Assembly: GCF_003627155.1 (NCBI RefSeq) | Contig: NZ_CP032621.1 | Span: forward strand, 992,001 to 1,056,000 | Reading direction: 5' to 3' | Source: Streptococcus gwangjuense | GTDB taxonomy: Bacteria; Bacillota; Bacilli; Lactobacillales; Streptococcaceae | DNA: 64,000 bases | Shown: positions 7,745 to 17,576 of the stretch, one piece after another | Layout of the letters: each line of letters begins with the position of its first letter | Numbering within the stretch: position 1 is the stretch's first letter | Program-made: the position numbers and the translations under genes | Notes under the pieces: model-generated | What the model was told of the DNA's origin: nothing | Databases searched by the model: none | What the model saw: only the letters and a program-made list of their open reading frames with translations

Positions 7745-9173
7745 TCTTAAATGGCTCTATAATATTTGTAGTGGGTACCCCCTATAGATATTATGGAGCC
7801 TATTTTGTTGTAGAAAAAAAGTCCCATAAGATCTATAATGAAAAGTGACCAAACAACTCATTAGAAAGATTCATATGGAACAATTACATTTTATCACAAA
7901 ACTACTCGATATCAAAGACCCTAATGTCCAATTTATGGATATCATCAATAGGGATACTCACAAAGAAATCATCGCTAAACTAGATTATGAGGCACCATCT
8001 TGCCCTGATTGCGGAAGTCAAATGAAGAAATATGACTTCCAAAAACCATCGAAAATTCCTTACCTTGAAACAACTGGTATGCCTACCAGAATCCTCCTTA
8101 AAAAGCGTCGTTTCAAGTGCTATCATTGCTCTAAAATGATGGTCGCTGAGACTTCTATCGTCAAGAAAAATCATCAAATCCCTCGTATTATCAACCAAAA
8201 AATTGCGCAAAAGTTAATTGAAAAGACTTCTATGACTGACATTGCCCATCAGCTTTCCATTTCAACTTCAACTGTCATTCGTAAACTGAATGATTTTCAC
8301 TTTAAGCATAACTTTAGCCAACTTCCTGAGATTATGTCCTGGGACGAGTATGCCTTTACCAAGGGAAAAATGAGTTTCATTGCACAAGACTTTGATAATC
8401 TCAACATTATCACCGTTCTTGAAGGTAGAACACAAGCTATCATCCGAAATCACTTTCTGCGCTACGATAGAGCCGTTCGTTGTCAGGTGAAAATCATTAC
8501 GATGGATATGTTTAGCCCCTACTACGATATTGCCAGGAAACTTTTTCCTAACGCTAAAATCGTTCTCGACCGCTTTCACATTGTCCAACATCTCAGCCGT
8601 GCTATGAGTCGTGTCCGTGTCCAAATCATGAATCAATTTGAGCGAAAATCTCATGAATATAAGACCATCAAACGTTACTGGAAGCTCATTCAACAGGATA
8701 GTCGTAAACTGAGTGATAAACGTTTTTATCGCCCTACTTTTCGCATGCACTTAACAAATAAAGAAATTCTAGACAAGCTTTTGAGCTATTCAGAAGAGTT
8801 GAAACACCACTACAATCTCTATCAACTCTTACTTTTTCACTTTCAGAACGAGGAACCTGACAAATTCTTCGGACTTATTGAGGACAATCTAAAGCAGGTT
8901 CATCCTCTTTTTCAGACTGTCTTTAAAACCTTCCTCAAGGATAAAGAAAAGATTGTCAACGCCCTTCAACTACCCTATTCCAACGCCAAATTGGAAGCGA
9001 CCAATAATCTCATCAAACTTATCAAGCGAAATGCCTTTGGTTTTCGGAACTTTGAAAACTTCAAAAAACGGATTTTTATCGCTCTCAATATCAAAAAAGA
9101 AAGGACGAAATGTGTCCTTTCTCGATCTTAGCTTTTCTTCAACCCACTACAGTTGACAAAGAGCCTCTTAAAT
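7745..9173 (+). mobile_element. Complete ISL3-family insertion sequence (IS1167-like) with 8-bp target duplication
   Basis: The element spans 7753-9165 (1413 bp). The left end GGCTCTATAATATTTGTAGT and the right end (inverted, GGCTCTTTGTCAACTGTAGT) share GGCTCT and TGTAGTGGGT, as ISL3 ends do. Perfect 8-bp duplications TCTTAAAT flank it at 7745-7752 and 9166-9173, the duplication length of this family. The transposase inside is intact. The left end carries a subterminal palindrome pairing GGCTCTATAATA with TATTATGGAGCC (7789-7800). It sits between the IS1182 scrap and metG. Confidence 0.93.
7875..9131 (+). CDS. ISL3-family transposase (IS1167-like)
   Basis: A 418-residue DDE transposase. An N-terminal zinc ribbon (C-P-D-C-G-S and C-Y-H-C, residues 44-91) is followed by a helix-turn-helix and the catalytic domain, with D in M-S-W-D-E-Y, D in I-T-M-D-M-F-S-P and E in N-A-K-L-E-A-T-N-N. 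The ATG at 7875 gives the M-E-Q-L-H-F-I-T start I associate with IS1167; an in-frame GTG at 7845 would add ten residues. No frameshift or stop is present, so it could be active. Confidence 0.92.
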   Translation: MEQLHFITKLLDIKDPNVQFMDIINRDTHKEIIAKLDYEAPSCPDCGSQMKKYDFQKPSKIPYLETTGMPTRILLKKRRFKCYHCSKMMVAETSIVKKNHQIPRIINQKIAQKLIEKTSMTDIAHQLSISTSTVIRKLNDFHFKHNFSQLPEIMSWDEYAFTKGKMSFIAQDFDNLNIITVLEGRTQAIIRNHFLRYDRAVRCQVKIITMDMFSPYYDIARKLFPNAKIVLDRFHIVQHLSRAMSRVRVQIMNQFERKSHEYKTIKRYWKLIQQDSRKLSDKRFYRPTFRMHLTNKEILDKLLSYSEELKHHYNLYQLLLFHFQNEEPDKFFGLIEDNLKQVHPLFQTVFKTFLKDKEKIVNALQLPYSNAKLEATNNLIKLIKRNAFGFRNFENFKKRIFIALNIKKERTKCVLSRS

Positions 9174-9208
9174 CTGACACCAACGTGGATAACGTTGGTC
9201 TTTTACTT

Positions 9209-11206
9209 TTACCCAATCACACTTCCGTTTGGTACAGCTGGATCAACTGTGAGGAGGGTTAATTGACCATCATGTTCAGCTGAGAGGATCATCCCTTGAC
9301 TGACATATTTTTTCATCATCTTGCGTGGTTTGAGGTTGGCAACGATTTGAACTTTCTTACCGACCAATTCTTGTTCGTTTGGATAGTATTTTGCAATTCC
9401 TGAGAGGATTTGACGGTCTTGACCATCACCAGCATCCAAGCGGAATTGGAGCAACTTATCAGAACCTTCTACTTTAGAAACTTCTTTGACTTCTGCGACA
9501 CGAATTTCAACCTTATCAAAGTCCTCAAACTTGATTTCTTCTTTGTTGAGTTTGAGTTCGACTTCGTCTGGATTCCATTCTTTTTCGACAGCTGGCTTAT
9601 TGCCTTCCATTTGTTCTTTGATATAGGCGATTTCTTCTTCCATATCGAGACGTGGGAAGATTGGTGTTCCTTTGGCAACTACAGTCACACCTGCAGGGAA
9701 ATCCGCCAAGTTCAGGTTTTCAAGGCTAGAAACTTCTGCTAAACCAAGTTGAGTCAAGACTGCACGACTGGTTTCCATCATAAATGGCTCAATCAAGTGA
9801 GCTACAACACGAAGGCTGGCTGCCAAGTGACTCATGACACTTGCCAATTGGTCACGGAGTGCTTCATCCTTAGCCAAGACCCATGGAGCTGTCTCGTCGA
9901 TGTATTTGTTAGTACGAGATATGAGAGTCCAGACTGCTTCTAAAGCACGTGGGTAGTCAACTGCTTCCATGTGTGTATGGTAGTCAGCGATTGATTGTTC
10001 TGCAACCTGAGCAAGAGCATTGTCAAATTCAGTCACGCCTTCTACATAGTCAGGTACTTGCCCGTCAAAGTACTTATTAATCATAGAGACCGTACGATTG
10101 AGGAGGTTTCCAAGGTCATTTGCCAATTCGTAATTGATACGGCCTACATAGTCTTCAGGGGTGAAAGTTCCATCTGAACCAACTGGAAGGCTACGCATGA
10201 GGTAGTAACGAAGTGGATCTAGTCCATAACGCTCTACCAACATTTCAGGGTAAACCACATTCCCCTTAGACTTAGACATCTTACCGTCTTTCATGACAAA
10301 CCAACCATGGGCAATCAAACGATCTGGCAATTTGATATCCAACATCATAAGAAGGATTGGCCAATAGATTGAGTGGAAGCGAAGGATGTCTTTTCCAACC
10401 ATGTGGAAGACTGTTCCATTCCAGAACTTATCAAAGTTACCGTGCTCATCTTGACCGTAGCCAAGTGCTGTCGCATAATTAAGAAGGGCATCAATCCAAA
10501 CGTAGACAACGTGTTTAGGATTTGATGGGACAGGCACTCCCCATGTAAAGGTTGTACGAGAAACCGCCAAGTCTTCCAAACCTGGCTCGATGAAGTTACG
10601 CAACATTTCATTCAGACGACCATCTGGAGTGATAAAGTCAGGATGAGCTTTGAAAAAGTCTACCAAACGATCTTGGTATTTGCTGAGGCGAAGGAAGTAT
10701 GATTCTTCAGAGACCCATTCCACCTCGTGACCTGATGGAGCGATACCACCAGTTACATTTCCAACTTCATCACGGAATACTTCTGCAAGCTGGCTTTCTG
10801 TAAAGAATTCCTCATCTGAGACTGAGTACCAACCAGAATATTCACCCAAATAGATGTCATCTTGAGCAAGCAAGCGTTCAAAGACTTGTGCGACAACTTT
10901 TTCATGGTAGTCATCAGTTGTACGGATAAATTTATCGTATGAGATATCGAGTAATTGCCAGAGTTCTTTAACTCCAACTGCCATCCCATCAACATAGGCT
11001 TGAGGGGTGATTCCAGCTTCTTCTGCTTTTTGTTGAATCTTTTGACCATGCTCATCAAGACCTGTCAAATAAAAGACATCGTAGCCCATCAAGCGTTTGT
11101 AACGTGCTAAAACATCACAGGCGATGGTTGTGTAGGCAGATCCGATATGAAGTTTACCAGATGGATAGTAAATCGGCGTTGTAATATAAAAATTCTTTTC
11201 AGACAT
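9209..11206 (-). CDS. metG: Methionyl-tRNA synthetase
   Basis: A 665-residue class I synthetase that charges tRNA-Met. The HIGH-type motif is in [13 protein letters not shown] and the KMSKS loop in [12 protein letters not shown]. An anticodon-binding domain follows, and a C-terminal EMAP/Trbp111-like tRNA-binding domain (about residues 560-665) helps dimerisation. I chose ATG 11206 (M-S-E-K-N-F-Y), preceded by GGAAAGGA; the frame is open to 11248 but lacks support there. Confidence 0.97.
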   Translation of the reverse strand: MSEKNFYITTPIYYPSGKLHIGSAYTTIACDVLARYKRLMGYDVFYLTGLDEHGQKIQQKAEEAGITPQAYVDGMAVGVKELWQLLDISYDKFIRTTDDYHEKVVAQVFERLLAQDDIYLGEYSGWYSVSDEEFFTESQLAEVFRDEVGNVTGGIAPSGHEVEWVSEESYFLRLSKYQDRLVDFFKAHPDFITPDGRLNEMLRNFIEPGLEDLAVSRTTFTWGVPVPSNPKHVVYVWIDALLNYATALGYGQDEHGNFDKFWNGTVFHMVGKDILRFHSIYWPILLMMLDIKLPDRLIAHGWFVMKDGKMSKSKGNVVYPEMLVERYGLDPLRYYLMRSLPVGSDGTFTPEDYVGRINYELANDLGNLLNRTVSMINKYFDGQVPDYVEGVTEFDNALAQVAEQSIADYHTHMEAVDYPRALEAVWTLISRTNKYIDETAPWVLAKDEALRDQLASVMSHLAASLRVVAHLIEPFMMETSRAVLTQLGLAEVSSLENLNLADFPAGVTVVAKGTPIFPRLDMEEEIAYIKEQMEGNKPAVEKEWNPDEVELKLNKEEIKFEDFDKVEIRVAEVKEVSKVEGSDKLLQFRLDAGDGQDRQILSGIAKYYPNEQELVGKKVQIVANLKPRKMMKKYVSQGMILSAEHDGQLTLLTVDPAVPNGSVIG

Positions 11207-11293
11207 AATTTTTCCTTTCCAGGCAAATGAAACCTGTTTTTCTAACACTTCATTATATCACATTTTTAGTGATTTTCGATAGGGAAATCCATA

Positions 11294-11326
11294 CAAAAAC
11301 AAGATAGACAAGTGTCCATCTTGTTG
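11294..11326 (-). terminator. Terminator of the MacAB-like export operon
   Basis: On the minus strand AACAAGATgGACA pairs with TGTCtATCTTGTT across a 2-4 nt loop, followed by TTTTTG. It lies just past the permease stop codon. Confidence 0.75.
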
Positions 11327-11329
11327 ATC

Positions 11330-12589
11330 TTATTCATAACGAAGAGCTTCAATTGGATCAAGTTTCGATGCCTTGTTGGCTGGCAAGACTCCAAAAACGA
11401 TACCCACACTAGCCGAAACTGCAAGACTAAATAGGGCAACTGGAATTGATACTCCAACTTCTATACCCGCAATCAAACCTTGCAGTAACAAACCTGCTAA
11501 TGCAGTTAAACCACTTGCAATTGTCAAACCAATTAATCCACCTAACAAGGTCAAAATCATGGATTCAATCAAAAACTGGATTAAAATATTGGCACGAGTT
11601 GCACCCAAAGCCTTACGGAGACCAATCTCACGGGTACGCTCTGTCACCGAAACCAGCATGATATTCATAACACCAGTTCCTCCAACAAAGAGGGAAATAC
11701 CTGCAATGGCACTAATAATCGTAGTTATAAAGCCGAACAGTTGTTGTACTTCTTGGAAGGCTGCAGTCGCATCTGCCACCTGATACTCCCCTTGCTGAAG
11801 ACCAGCAATCTCGGTCAATTTTCTAGCTAATTCTGGTCCCACCGTCGGTGTCAAACTGGTATCATTGACACGGAAGACAATATCAGAAATTTCATCCATA
11901 TTGAAATTATTGGCAAGAGAAATATTAGTCGTAATCGGAAGTCCACCAATACCAAAAGTCTTGGCAGTCTTGGCCTCATCGCTAGTATAGACACCAATGA
12001 CACGGTAACTAAAGCCACCAACATCTATAATCTGGTTAACAGCTTCTTGAGCTGAACCAAACAGACTATTGGCAAGTTCTTGGTCTAGTAAAATGACACT
12101 GGCCACGTCTTTATAATCCTGAGCTATAAGACTACGGCCTGCAACAATTTCATTTTCAACCGCCTTCATGTAGGTAATATTCCCACCTGTCAAGCTAGCA
12201 CGCTCCACTTTTTTATCCTTATAAGCCAGGGTGGTATTGGTTGAGTTGGTTACATAGTAACTATCTACACCCTTCAGTTTTGCCGCTTCCTTGACCCAGG
12301 ATTCTTGTGGTTTTGGTGGTTCCACAGGAACATCCTCTTCTTTTCCAGAAACTGTCAAAGCTGATTGCTTTTGGGTAAAAGAACCATCTTTGCTTTTGAT
12401 AGGTGAGAAAAAGACATGGATATTCTTCTGTGACTTGGTCATGTTTTTATTAACCTGACGAGACATGGAATCTCCCAGAGCCATAATCACAACAACTGAT
12501 GAAACACCAATAATAATCCCTATCATAGTGAGAAAAGAGCGCATCTTGTGGGCCATGATAGATGAAAAGGCAAATTTCAGATTCTGCAT
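11330..12589 (-). CDS. MacB-like ABC transporter permease (FtsX domain)
   Basis: A 419-residue permease with an N-terminal helix (I-M-A-H-K-M-R-S-F-L-T-M-I-G-I-I-I-G-V), an extracytoplasmic MacB-PCD domain (about 50-260) and three C-terminal helices with the E-R-T-R-E-I-G-L-R-K-A-L-G-A motif. It is the membrane partner of the ATPase one base upstream and of the HlyD-like adaptor. Such tripartite Gram-positive systems export peptides, lipid-like compounds or antimicrobial peptides. It corresponds, from memory, to the pneumococcal locus next to metS implicated in LL-37 tolerance. Confidence 0.9.
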   Translation of the reverse strand: MQNLKFAFSSIMAHKMRSFLTMIGIIIGVSSVVVIMALGDSMSRQVNKNMTKSQKNIHVFFSPIKSKDGSFTQKQSALTVSGKEEDVPVEPPKPQESWVKEAAKLKGVDSYYVTNSTNTTLAYKDKKVERASLTGGNITYMKAVENEIVAGRSLIAQDYKDVASVILLDQELANSLFGSAQEAVNQIIDVGGFSYRVIGVYTSDEAKTAKTFGIGGLPITTNISLANNFNMDEISDIVFRVNDTSLTPTVGPELARKLTEIAGLQQGEYQVADATAAFQEVQQLFGFITTIISAIAGISLFVGGTGVMNIMLVSVTERTREIGLRKALGATRANILIQFLIESMILTLLGGLIGLTIASGLTALAGLLLQGLIAGIEVGVSIPVALFSLAVSASVGIVFGVLPANKASKLDPIEALRYE

Positions 12590-12590
12590 C

Positions 12591-13292
12591 TTAGTTTTCC
12601 TCCTTTTCTAACTGTGCACTATCAGACGAAATGACCCCATCTCGAATGACAATCTGGCGTTTGGCATAAGCTGCGATTTCGGGCTCATGCGTTACCATGA
12701 TAATGGTTTTTCCTTCATTATTCAGTTCAACTAATAATTGCATGATTTGGTTACCTGTTTTAGTATCCAAGGCTCCTGTCGGTTCGTCAGCAAGAATAAT
12801 AGAAGGATTGTTTACCAAGGCACGCGCAATAGCCACACGTTGCTTTTGACCACCAGATAATTCCGAAGGCAAATGGTGACTTCGTTCTGTCAATTCAACC
12901 TTATCTAGATATTCCTCAGCTAACTTGCGCCGTTTTGAAGCTGAAACTCCTGCATAAATCAAGGGCAATTCTACATTTTGCAGAGCATTGAGTTTGGATA
13001 GAAGAAAGAACTGCTGAAAGACAAATCCGATTTGTTGATTGCGGACCTTGGCTAGTTGTTTTTCACCAAGGCCAGCTACTTCTTGACCTTCAAGATAATA
13101 CTCTCCACTGGTTGGTGTATCCAACATGCCAATCGTATTCATCAACGTAGACTTACCAGAACCAGATGGTCCCATGATGGCAACAAATTCACCCTCATTC
13201 ACTTCTAGGTTGATATTTTTGAGAACCTGCAGTTCTTGGTCACCATTACGGTAGCTTCTGCAGATATTTTTTAGACTAATTAGTTTCTTCAT
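12591..13292 (-). CDS. MacB-like ABC transporter ATPase
   Basis: A 233-residue ATPase with Walker A G-P-S-G-S-G-K-S-T, signature L-S-G-G-Q-K-Q-R-V-A-I-A-R-A and Walker B I-I-L-A-D-E-P-T-G-A-L-D, followed by the switch His in V-T-H-E-P. It overlaps the adaptor gene by 17 nt and is one base from the permease, so translation is coupled. Confidence 0.93.
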   Translation of the reverse strand: MKKLISLKNICRSYRNGDQELQVLKNINLEVNEGEFVAIMGPSGSGKSTLMNTIGMLDTPTSGEYYLEGQEVAGLGEKQLAKVRNQQIGFVFQQFFLLSKLNALQNVELPLIYAGVSASKRRKLAEEYLDKVELTERSHHLPSELSGGQKQRVAIARALVNNPSIILADEPTGALDTKTGNQIMQLLVELNNEGKTIIMVTHEPEIAAYAKRQIVIRDGVISSDSAQLEKEEN

Positions 13293-14481
13293 CAGCCTTC
13301 ACCTCTTTTCCTTCCTCTAGAGAAGACGTTGGGTTACTGATGACCTTGACTCCATTTGTCAGACCTGAAGTGATTTCTTGATTGTCTGCATCAGCATTTC
13401 CCAAACCAACTTCCACTTTCTTGGCCTTTTTCTGCTCGTCAAGTACCCAGACATAATTCTTATCATTTTCCATAACAACACTTGTTAAAGGAACCAAAAT
13501 AGCTTTACTCTTGTTCTTGACCTCAACACTTACAGAGAATCCTTGTTTCAGGTCACCGATTTCACTTGTAACATCGATGGTATATGGATATTTTGAGCCA
13601 GAATTACCAGCTGCTGCGGCAGCCGCTGTACTCGCTGCTTCGCCATTGTTTTTAGGGTAGTCAGAGATATAGCTAATCTTACCAGTCCAGCTCTTATCTT
13701 GGTAAACTTTAGATGTAAAGGTTACTTCTTGTCCAATAGATAAATTGGCAAGGTTATATTCAGATAGTTCTCCCTTAACTTGCAAGTTTTCATTACTTAC
13801 GACATGAACGACCACTTGGCTAGATCCTGTTGGAGATTTAGAAACATTACGGTTAACTTCGACCACAGTTCCCTCTAGGGTACTGAGAACCGTCATGGCA
13901 TCCAACTGACTTTGAGCCTTGCTTAATTGCGCTGCTGCATCTGCACGTGCATCACGAGCATCACCTAGCTGTGCATCAATAGATGACACTGCATTTCCTG
14001 AGACTGGTGCTGGAGTTTGCCCTGCAGCTCCTTCGCCTCCTGCTGGCGTTGGCAACTGTGGAGCCGGAGCTGAAGCAGCTTCATTTCGTGCTTGATTGAG
14101 TTCGTTGATATGACGGTCTGCCTTAGCTACTGCTCGACTGGCTGAATCATAGGCCGCCTGGGCTTCTGAACTACTGTACTTGACTAAAGCCTGTCCTTCG
14201 CTGACCTTATCACCCACAGAAACAAGGATTTCATCTAAATCTCCCTTACTAGCATCAAAATAAACATATTGTTCATTTTTTGCTGTTACTGTCCCTGACA
14301 ATAAAACAGAGGACGCTACGCTTCCTTCCTTGGCAACAACAAGATGAGTAGGCTCATCTTTTACAGCAGTCTGAGATGGTTGTCTAAAGAGCAAAATCCC
14401 TCCAGCCCCCAATACAACTACACTTGCAGCACCAATTGCTGCATACAATTGCCACTTTTTAGCTTTGCGATTCTTTTTCAT
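13276..14481 (-). CDS. HlyD/YknX-like periplasmic-adaptor-type efflux subunit
   Basis: A 401-residue membrane-anchored adaptor. One N-terminal helix (about residues 12-32) is followed by a lipoyl/barrel-sandwich segment, a coiled coil (about 110-215) interrupted by a Pro/Ala/Gly-rich stretch near residues 140-160, the second lipoyl half and a beta barrel. An alanine run (T-A-A-A-A-A-A-G-N-S) lies in a loop near residue 290. It would bridge the FtsX-type permease to the cell surface. It is the first gene of a three-gene operon. The 294 bp upstream, shared with divergent gor, show no clear operator. Confidence 0.88.
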   Translation of the reverse strand: MKKNRKAKKWQLYAAIGAASVVVLGAGGILLFRQPSQTAVKDEPTHLVVAKEGSVASSVLLSGTVTAKNEQYVYFDASKGDLDEILVSVGDKVSEGQALVKYSSSEAQAAYDSASRAVAKADRHINELNQARNEAASAPAPQLPTPAGGEGAAGQTPAPVSGNAVSSIDAQLGDARDARADAAAQLSKAQSQLDAMTVLSTLEGTVVEVNRNVSKSPTGSSQVVVHVVSNENLQVKGELSEYNLANLSIGQEVTFTSKVYQDKSWTGKISYISDYPKNNGEAASTAAAAAAGNSGSKYPYTIDVTSEIGDLKQGFSVSVEVKNKSKAILVPLTSVVMENDKNYVWVLDEQKKAKKVEVGLGNADADNQEITSGLTNGVKVISNPTSSLEEGKEVKADEETN

Positions 14482-14775
14482 AATGAAACTCCTTTTTTAT
14501 TTAAAGTCCTTAACAATATTATATAAAAATTACCAAATATAAACAATAACAGTTCAGAACGAAATAATGACATTTCAGGATTTAATTATTGTTCGGAATT
14601 TTTTTAACTATCATTGTACTAGTTATATAATACACTTTATTTTTCTTTTTTGCAAGCCTTTTCTTTAATTTTTTTTTGAACGTAGCAGATTTTTGCAATC
14701 AATTCAAAAAAAAGATAGAATATGACTATCAAAAAATGACACTCTACTATTTAAAAGAGTACAAAGGAGTTTTCA

Positions 14776-16122
14776 ATGAGAGAATACGATATCATTGCTA
14801 TCGGTGGAGGTAGTGGAGGAATTGCTACCATGAACCGTGCTGGTGAACACGGAGCTAAAGCAGCCGTTATTGAGGAAAAGAAATTAGGTGGAACCTGTGT
14901 CAATGTCGGTTGTGTTCCTAAAAAAATCATGTGGTACGGGGCGCAAATCGCTGAGACTTTCCATCAATTTGGAGAAGACTACGGTTTTAAGACTACTGAT
15001 CTTAACTTTGACTTTGCAACCCTACGTCGCAATCGTGAAGCTTACATCGATCGCGCTCGTTCTTCTTATGATGGGAGTTTTAAACGCAACGGTGTAGACT
15101 TGATTGAAGGTCATGCTGAATTTGTAGATTCTCATACTGTCAGTGTAAATGGTGAACTGATTCGTGCTAAACATATCGTGATTGCTACTGGTGCCCATCC
15201 AAGTATTCCAAACATTCCTGGTGCTGAGTTAGGTGGCTCTTCTGATGATGTATTCGCCTGGGAAGAATTGCCAGAGTCAGTTGCAATTCTAGGCGCTGGT
15301 TATATTGCCGTTGAATTGGCTGGCGTACTTCACACCTTTGGTGTCAAGACAGACCTCTTTGTTCGCCGCGATCGTCCTTTACGTGGTTTTGACTCTTACA
15401 TCGTTGAAGGTCTGGTTAAGGAAATGGAAAGAACAAACTTGCCACTTCATACTCACAAAGTCCCTGCTAAGTTAGAAAAAACTACTGATGGCATTACCAT
15501 TCATTTCGAAGATGGTACTAGTCACACAGCTAGCCAAGTTATCTGGGCTACTGGTCGCCGTCCAAACGTTGAAGGCTTGCAACTTGAAAAAGCTGGAGTT
15601 ACTCTGAACGAACGTGGCTTTATCCAAGTGGATGAATACCAAAATACTGTTGTTGAGGGAATCTACGCTCTAGGTGATGTAACGGGCGAAAAAGAACTGA
15701 CTCCAGTTGCTATCAAGGCTGGTCGTACTTTGTCTGAACGTCTCTTTAACGGCAAAACAACTGCTAAAATGGACTACTCAACTATTCCAACCGTTGTCTT
15801 TTCACACCCTGCTATCGGAACTGTTGGCTTGACAGAAGAGCAAGCTATTAAAGAATACGGCCAAGACAAAATCAAGGTTTACAAATCAAGCTTTACTTCT
15901 ATGTACTCTGCTTGCACTTGCAACCGTCAAGAAACACGTTTCAAATTGATCACAGCTGGTTCAGAAGAAAAAGTTGTCGGACTTCATGGAATTGGCTACG
16001 GTGTTGATGAAATGATTCAAGGATTTGCTGTTGCTATCAAAATGGGAGCAACCAAGGCTGACTTTGATGCAACTGTGGCGATTCACCCAACTGCATCTGA
16101 AGAATTTGTAACTATGCGTTAA
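14776..16122 (+). CDS. gor: Glutathione-disulfide reductase
   Basis: A 448-residue FAD/NADPH flavoenzyme that reduces glutathione disulfide. The FAD-binding G-G-G-S-G-G is near residue 11, the redox pair is C-V-N-V-G-C near 41-46, the NADPH-binding G-A-G-Y-I-A-V-E-L is near 175, and the C-terminal catalytic His is in [10 protein letters not shown]. Mitis-group streptococci import rather than make glutathione, so this serves oxidative-stress defence. An AAAGGAG site precedes the ATG. Confidence 0.95.
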   Translation: MREYDIIAIGGGSGGIATMNRAGEHGAKAAVIEEKKLGGTCVNVGCVPKKIMWYGAQIAETFHQFGEDYGFKTTDLNFDFATLRRNREAYIDRARSSYDGSFKRNGVDLIEGHAEFVDSHTVSVNGELIRAKHIVIATGAHPSIPNIPGAELGGSSDDVFAWEELPESVAILGAGYIAVELAGVLHTFGVKTDLFVRRDRPLRGFDSYIVEGLVKEMERTNLPLHTHKVPAKLEKTTDGITIHFEDGTSHTASQVIWATGRRPNVEGLQLEKAGVTLNERGFIQVDEYQNTVVEGIYALGDVTGEKELTPVAIKAGRTLSERLFNGKTTAKMDYSTIPTVVFSHPAIGTVGLTEEQAIKEYGQDKIKVYKSSFTSMYSACTCNRQETRFKLITAGSEEKVVGLHGIGYGVDEMIQGFAVAIKMGATKADFDATVAIHPTASEEFVTMR

Positions 16123-16129
16123 TCAAAAC

Positions 16130-16165
16130 AAAAGAAGCTGATACAAATGTGTCTGCTTCTTTTTT
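16130..16165 (+). terminator. gor terminator
   Basis: AAAAGAAGC (16130-16138) pairs with GCTTCTTTT (16155-16163), followed by further T. Confidence 0.75.
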
Positions 16166-16256
16166 GATGCTTTCGAATCAACAAAACAATAATCCAACTT
16201 AACCAGTAAGCAAAATCGGCCGTTACAGTTTTTGTTACCTTATCTTTAAAAATTGG

Positions 16257-16295
16257 TTGACAATGATTCCACTATGAGTATAATAGTTACTATAC
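16257..16295 (+). promoter_or_regulatory. bioY promoter with operator-like dyad
   Basis: TTGACA (16257-16262) and TATAAT (16279-16284) are spaced by 16 bp. The -10 lies within an imperfect palindrome GTATAATAGTTACTATAC (16278-16295, seven of nine pairs), which could be a repressor site responding to biotin status. The regulator is not identified. Confidence 0.65.
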
Positions 16296-16317
16296 ATCAG
16301 AAAAGAGGTTAACTATT

Positions 16318-16854
16318 TTGAAAAAAGCTCACGTTTATGCTATCCCTGCGATTGGGGCTGCTCTCATTGCTGTATTGGCACAAATCAGTCTCCCAATTGG
16401 ACCTGTCCCCTTCACTCTGCAAAACTTTGCAATCGGCTTAATTGCTACTGTCTTTAGACCGAGAGAGGCTGTACTTTCTGTTGGTCTCTATCTTCTTCTA
16501 GGCGCTATCGGTCTTCCTGTCTTTGCAGGAGGTGGAGCAGGATTTCAGGCTTTAGTTGGCCCTACTGCAGGCTATCTTTGGTTTTATCTTGTGTACTCTG
16601 GACTGACTTCCTCTCTAACCAACAGCAAGAGCGGGATTGTCAATATTTTTCTTGCAAATCTCTTGGGTGATGCCCTTGTCTTTGTCGGAGGGATTCTCAG
16701 CTTGCATTTCCTAGCTGGAATGGCATTTGAAAAAGCTCTTGTTGTGGGGGTCATTCCTTTTATCATTCCAGACCTTGGTAAACTTCTAGCTATTAGTTTG
16801 ATTAGCCGTCCCCTACTTCAACGCCTTAAAAATCAGGCTTACTTCGCTAACTAA
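16318..16854 (+). CDS. bioY: BioY biotin transporter S component
   Basis: A 178-residue integral membrane protein with about six helices and the family motifs near G-P-V-P-F-T-L-Q-N and the glycine-rich G-A-I-G-L-P-V-F-A-G-G-G-A-G. It is the biotin-binding subunit of an energy-coupling-factor transporter; the shared EcfAA'T module is not in the window. Translation starts at TTG (16318), 9 nt after GAGG at 16305-16308. Its own promoter is just upstream. Confidence 0.93.
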   Translation: MKKAHVYAIPAIGAALIAVLAQISLPIGPVPFTLQNFAIGLIATVFRPREAVLSVGLYLLLGAIGLPVFAGGGAGFQALVGPTAGYLWFYLVYSGLTSSLTNSKSGIVNIFLANLLGDALVFVGGILSLHFLAGMAFEKALVVGVIPFIIPDLGKLLAISLISRPLLQRLKNQAYFAN

Positions 16855-16892
16855 AAAAGGATATCGAGTTGTCATGACTCAATATCCTTTTC
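16855..16892. terminator. Bidirectional terminator between bioY and the PC4-like gene
   Basis: AAAAGGATATcGAGT pairs with ACTCaATATCCTTTT, with A and T runs on the two sides, serving the convergent genes. Confidence 0.8.
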
Positions 16893-16907
16893 TTTCATTT
16901 TAAAAAT

Positions 16908-17123
16908 TTAATTTCCTTTAAAGGCATCCACCATCGTTTGAAATTCTTCATTTGATAGAGTAATTCCTTTGCCCATCTTAGTGTGGTCTGGGCTCCAAGC
17001 ACGAATATCAAACTTTGCAGGGGCACCATTAAAGCTCACACGGTTGATTTCCTTGGTCCAACCTTTTTCGTTTTCAGAAAGAGTCAACAAATGCTCTTCG
17101 ATTTCAAATGTAAATTCTGCCAT
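16908..17123 (-). CDS. YdbC/PC4-like small DNA-binding protein
   Basis: A 71-residue protein of the YdbC family, related in fold to the PC4 transcription coactivator and predicted to bind single-stranded DNA. It contains G-W-T-K-E-I-N-R-V-S-F-N, W-S-P-D-H and M-G-K-G-I-T-L-S-N-E-E. Monocistronic, with a GGAGAAG site upstream. Its cellular role is unknown. Confidence 0.8.
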   Translation of the reverse strand: MAEFTFEIEEHLLTLSENEKGWTKEINRVSFNGAPAKFDIRAWSPDHTKMGKGITLSNEEFQTMVDAFKGN

Positions 17124-17221
17124 TTTCTTCTCCTTTTTTAGCTTTCATTTGATTATTCGTAAAATCTTGTAGATTTTAGGAAAATTTTATATAATATTGA
17201 TATAAAAGAAGGGAGGCCGAT

Positions 17222-17542
17222 ATGAAACATAAATTCCAGCAAGTTCTAGATAAAATACATGACTTTTTAAATGGACATGACCAACCTGACCAGACTGAAA
17301 CCAACTCCCTTACGGCTACTATTGAAGAGGCTATCCAGAAACAAACCGCTGTTCATCTTATCTTGTCTGAGACAAGCTTTACGGGTGACATCATCAAATA
17401 CGATCAGCAACGCCAGCAAATTATCGTGAAAAATTTTGCCAAAAATGTGACCCGTATTATCCGTATAAGCGATATTCAACGCCTGCGGTTTGTCCCTTCA
17501 ACTGTCCAAACAGCCCAAAAAAATAGATTTAAGAAAGAGTGA
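17222..17542 (+). CDS. Conserved hypothetical, possibly YolD-like
   Basis: A 106-residue soluble protein. The C-terminal half (F-T-G-D-I-I-K-Y-D, I-I-V-K-N-F, I-I-R-I-S-D-I-Q-R-L-R-F-V) resembles the beta-rich YolD-like fold, but I am not certain. A strong GGGAGG site precedes the ATG. It is convergent with the ATP-cone gene and shares a terminator with it. Confidence 0.7.
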   Translation: MKHKFQQVLDKIHDFLNGHDQPDQTETNSLTATIEEAIQKQTAVHLILSETSFTGDIIKYDQQRQQIIVKNFAKNVTRIIRISDIQRLRFVPSTVQTAQKNRFKKE

Positions 17543-17576
17543 GATGTAGTTGCTTCATCCCACTCTTTTTTCTTAG
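17534..17576. terminator. Bidirectional terminator
   Basis: AAGAGTGaGATG pairs with CATCcCACTCTT, followed by TTTTTCTT, between the convergent 106-residue gene and the ATP-cone gene. Confidence 0.7.

Noticed and set aside
8268..8750. A 160-codon minus-strand frame
   Set aside because: It is antisense within the ISL3 transposase and has no support of its own.
9176..9206. ACCAACGT...ACGTTGGT hairpin as metG terminator
   Set aside because: The T run is on the plus strand whereas metG is on the minus strand; the minus side has no T run after the stem, so it was not listed as a terminator.
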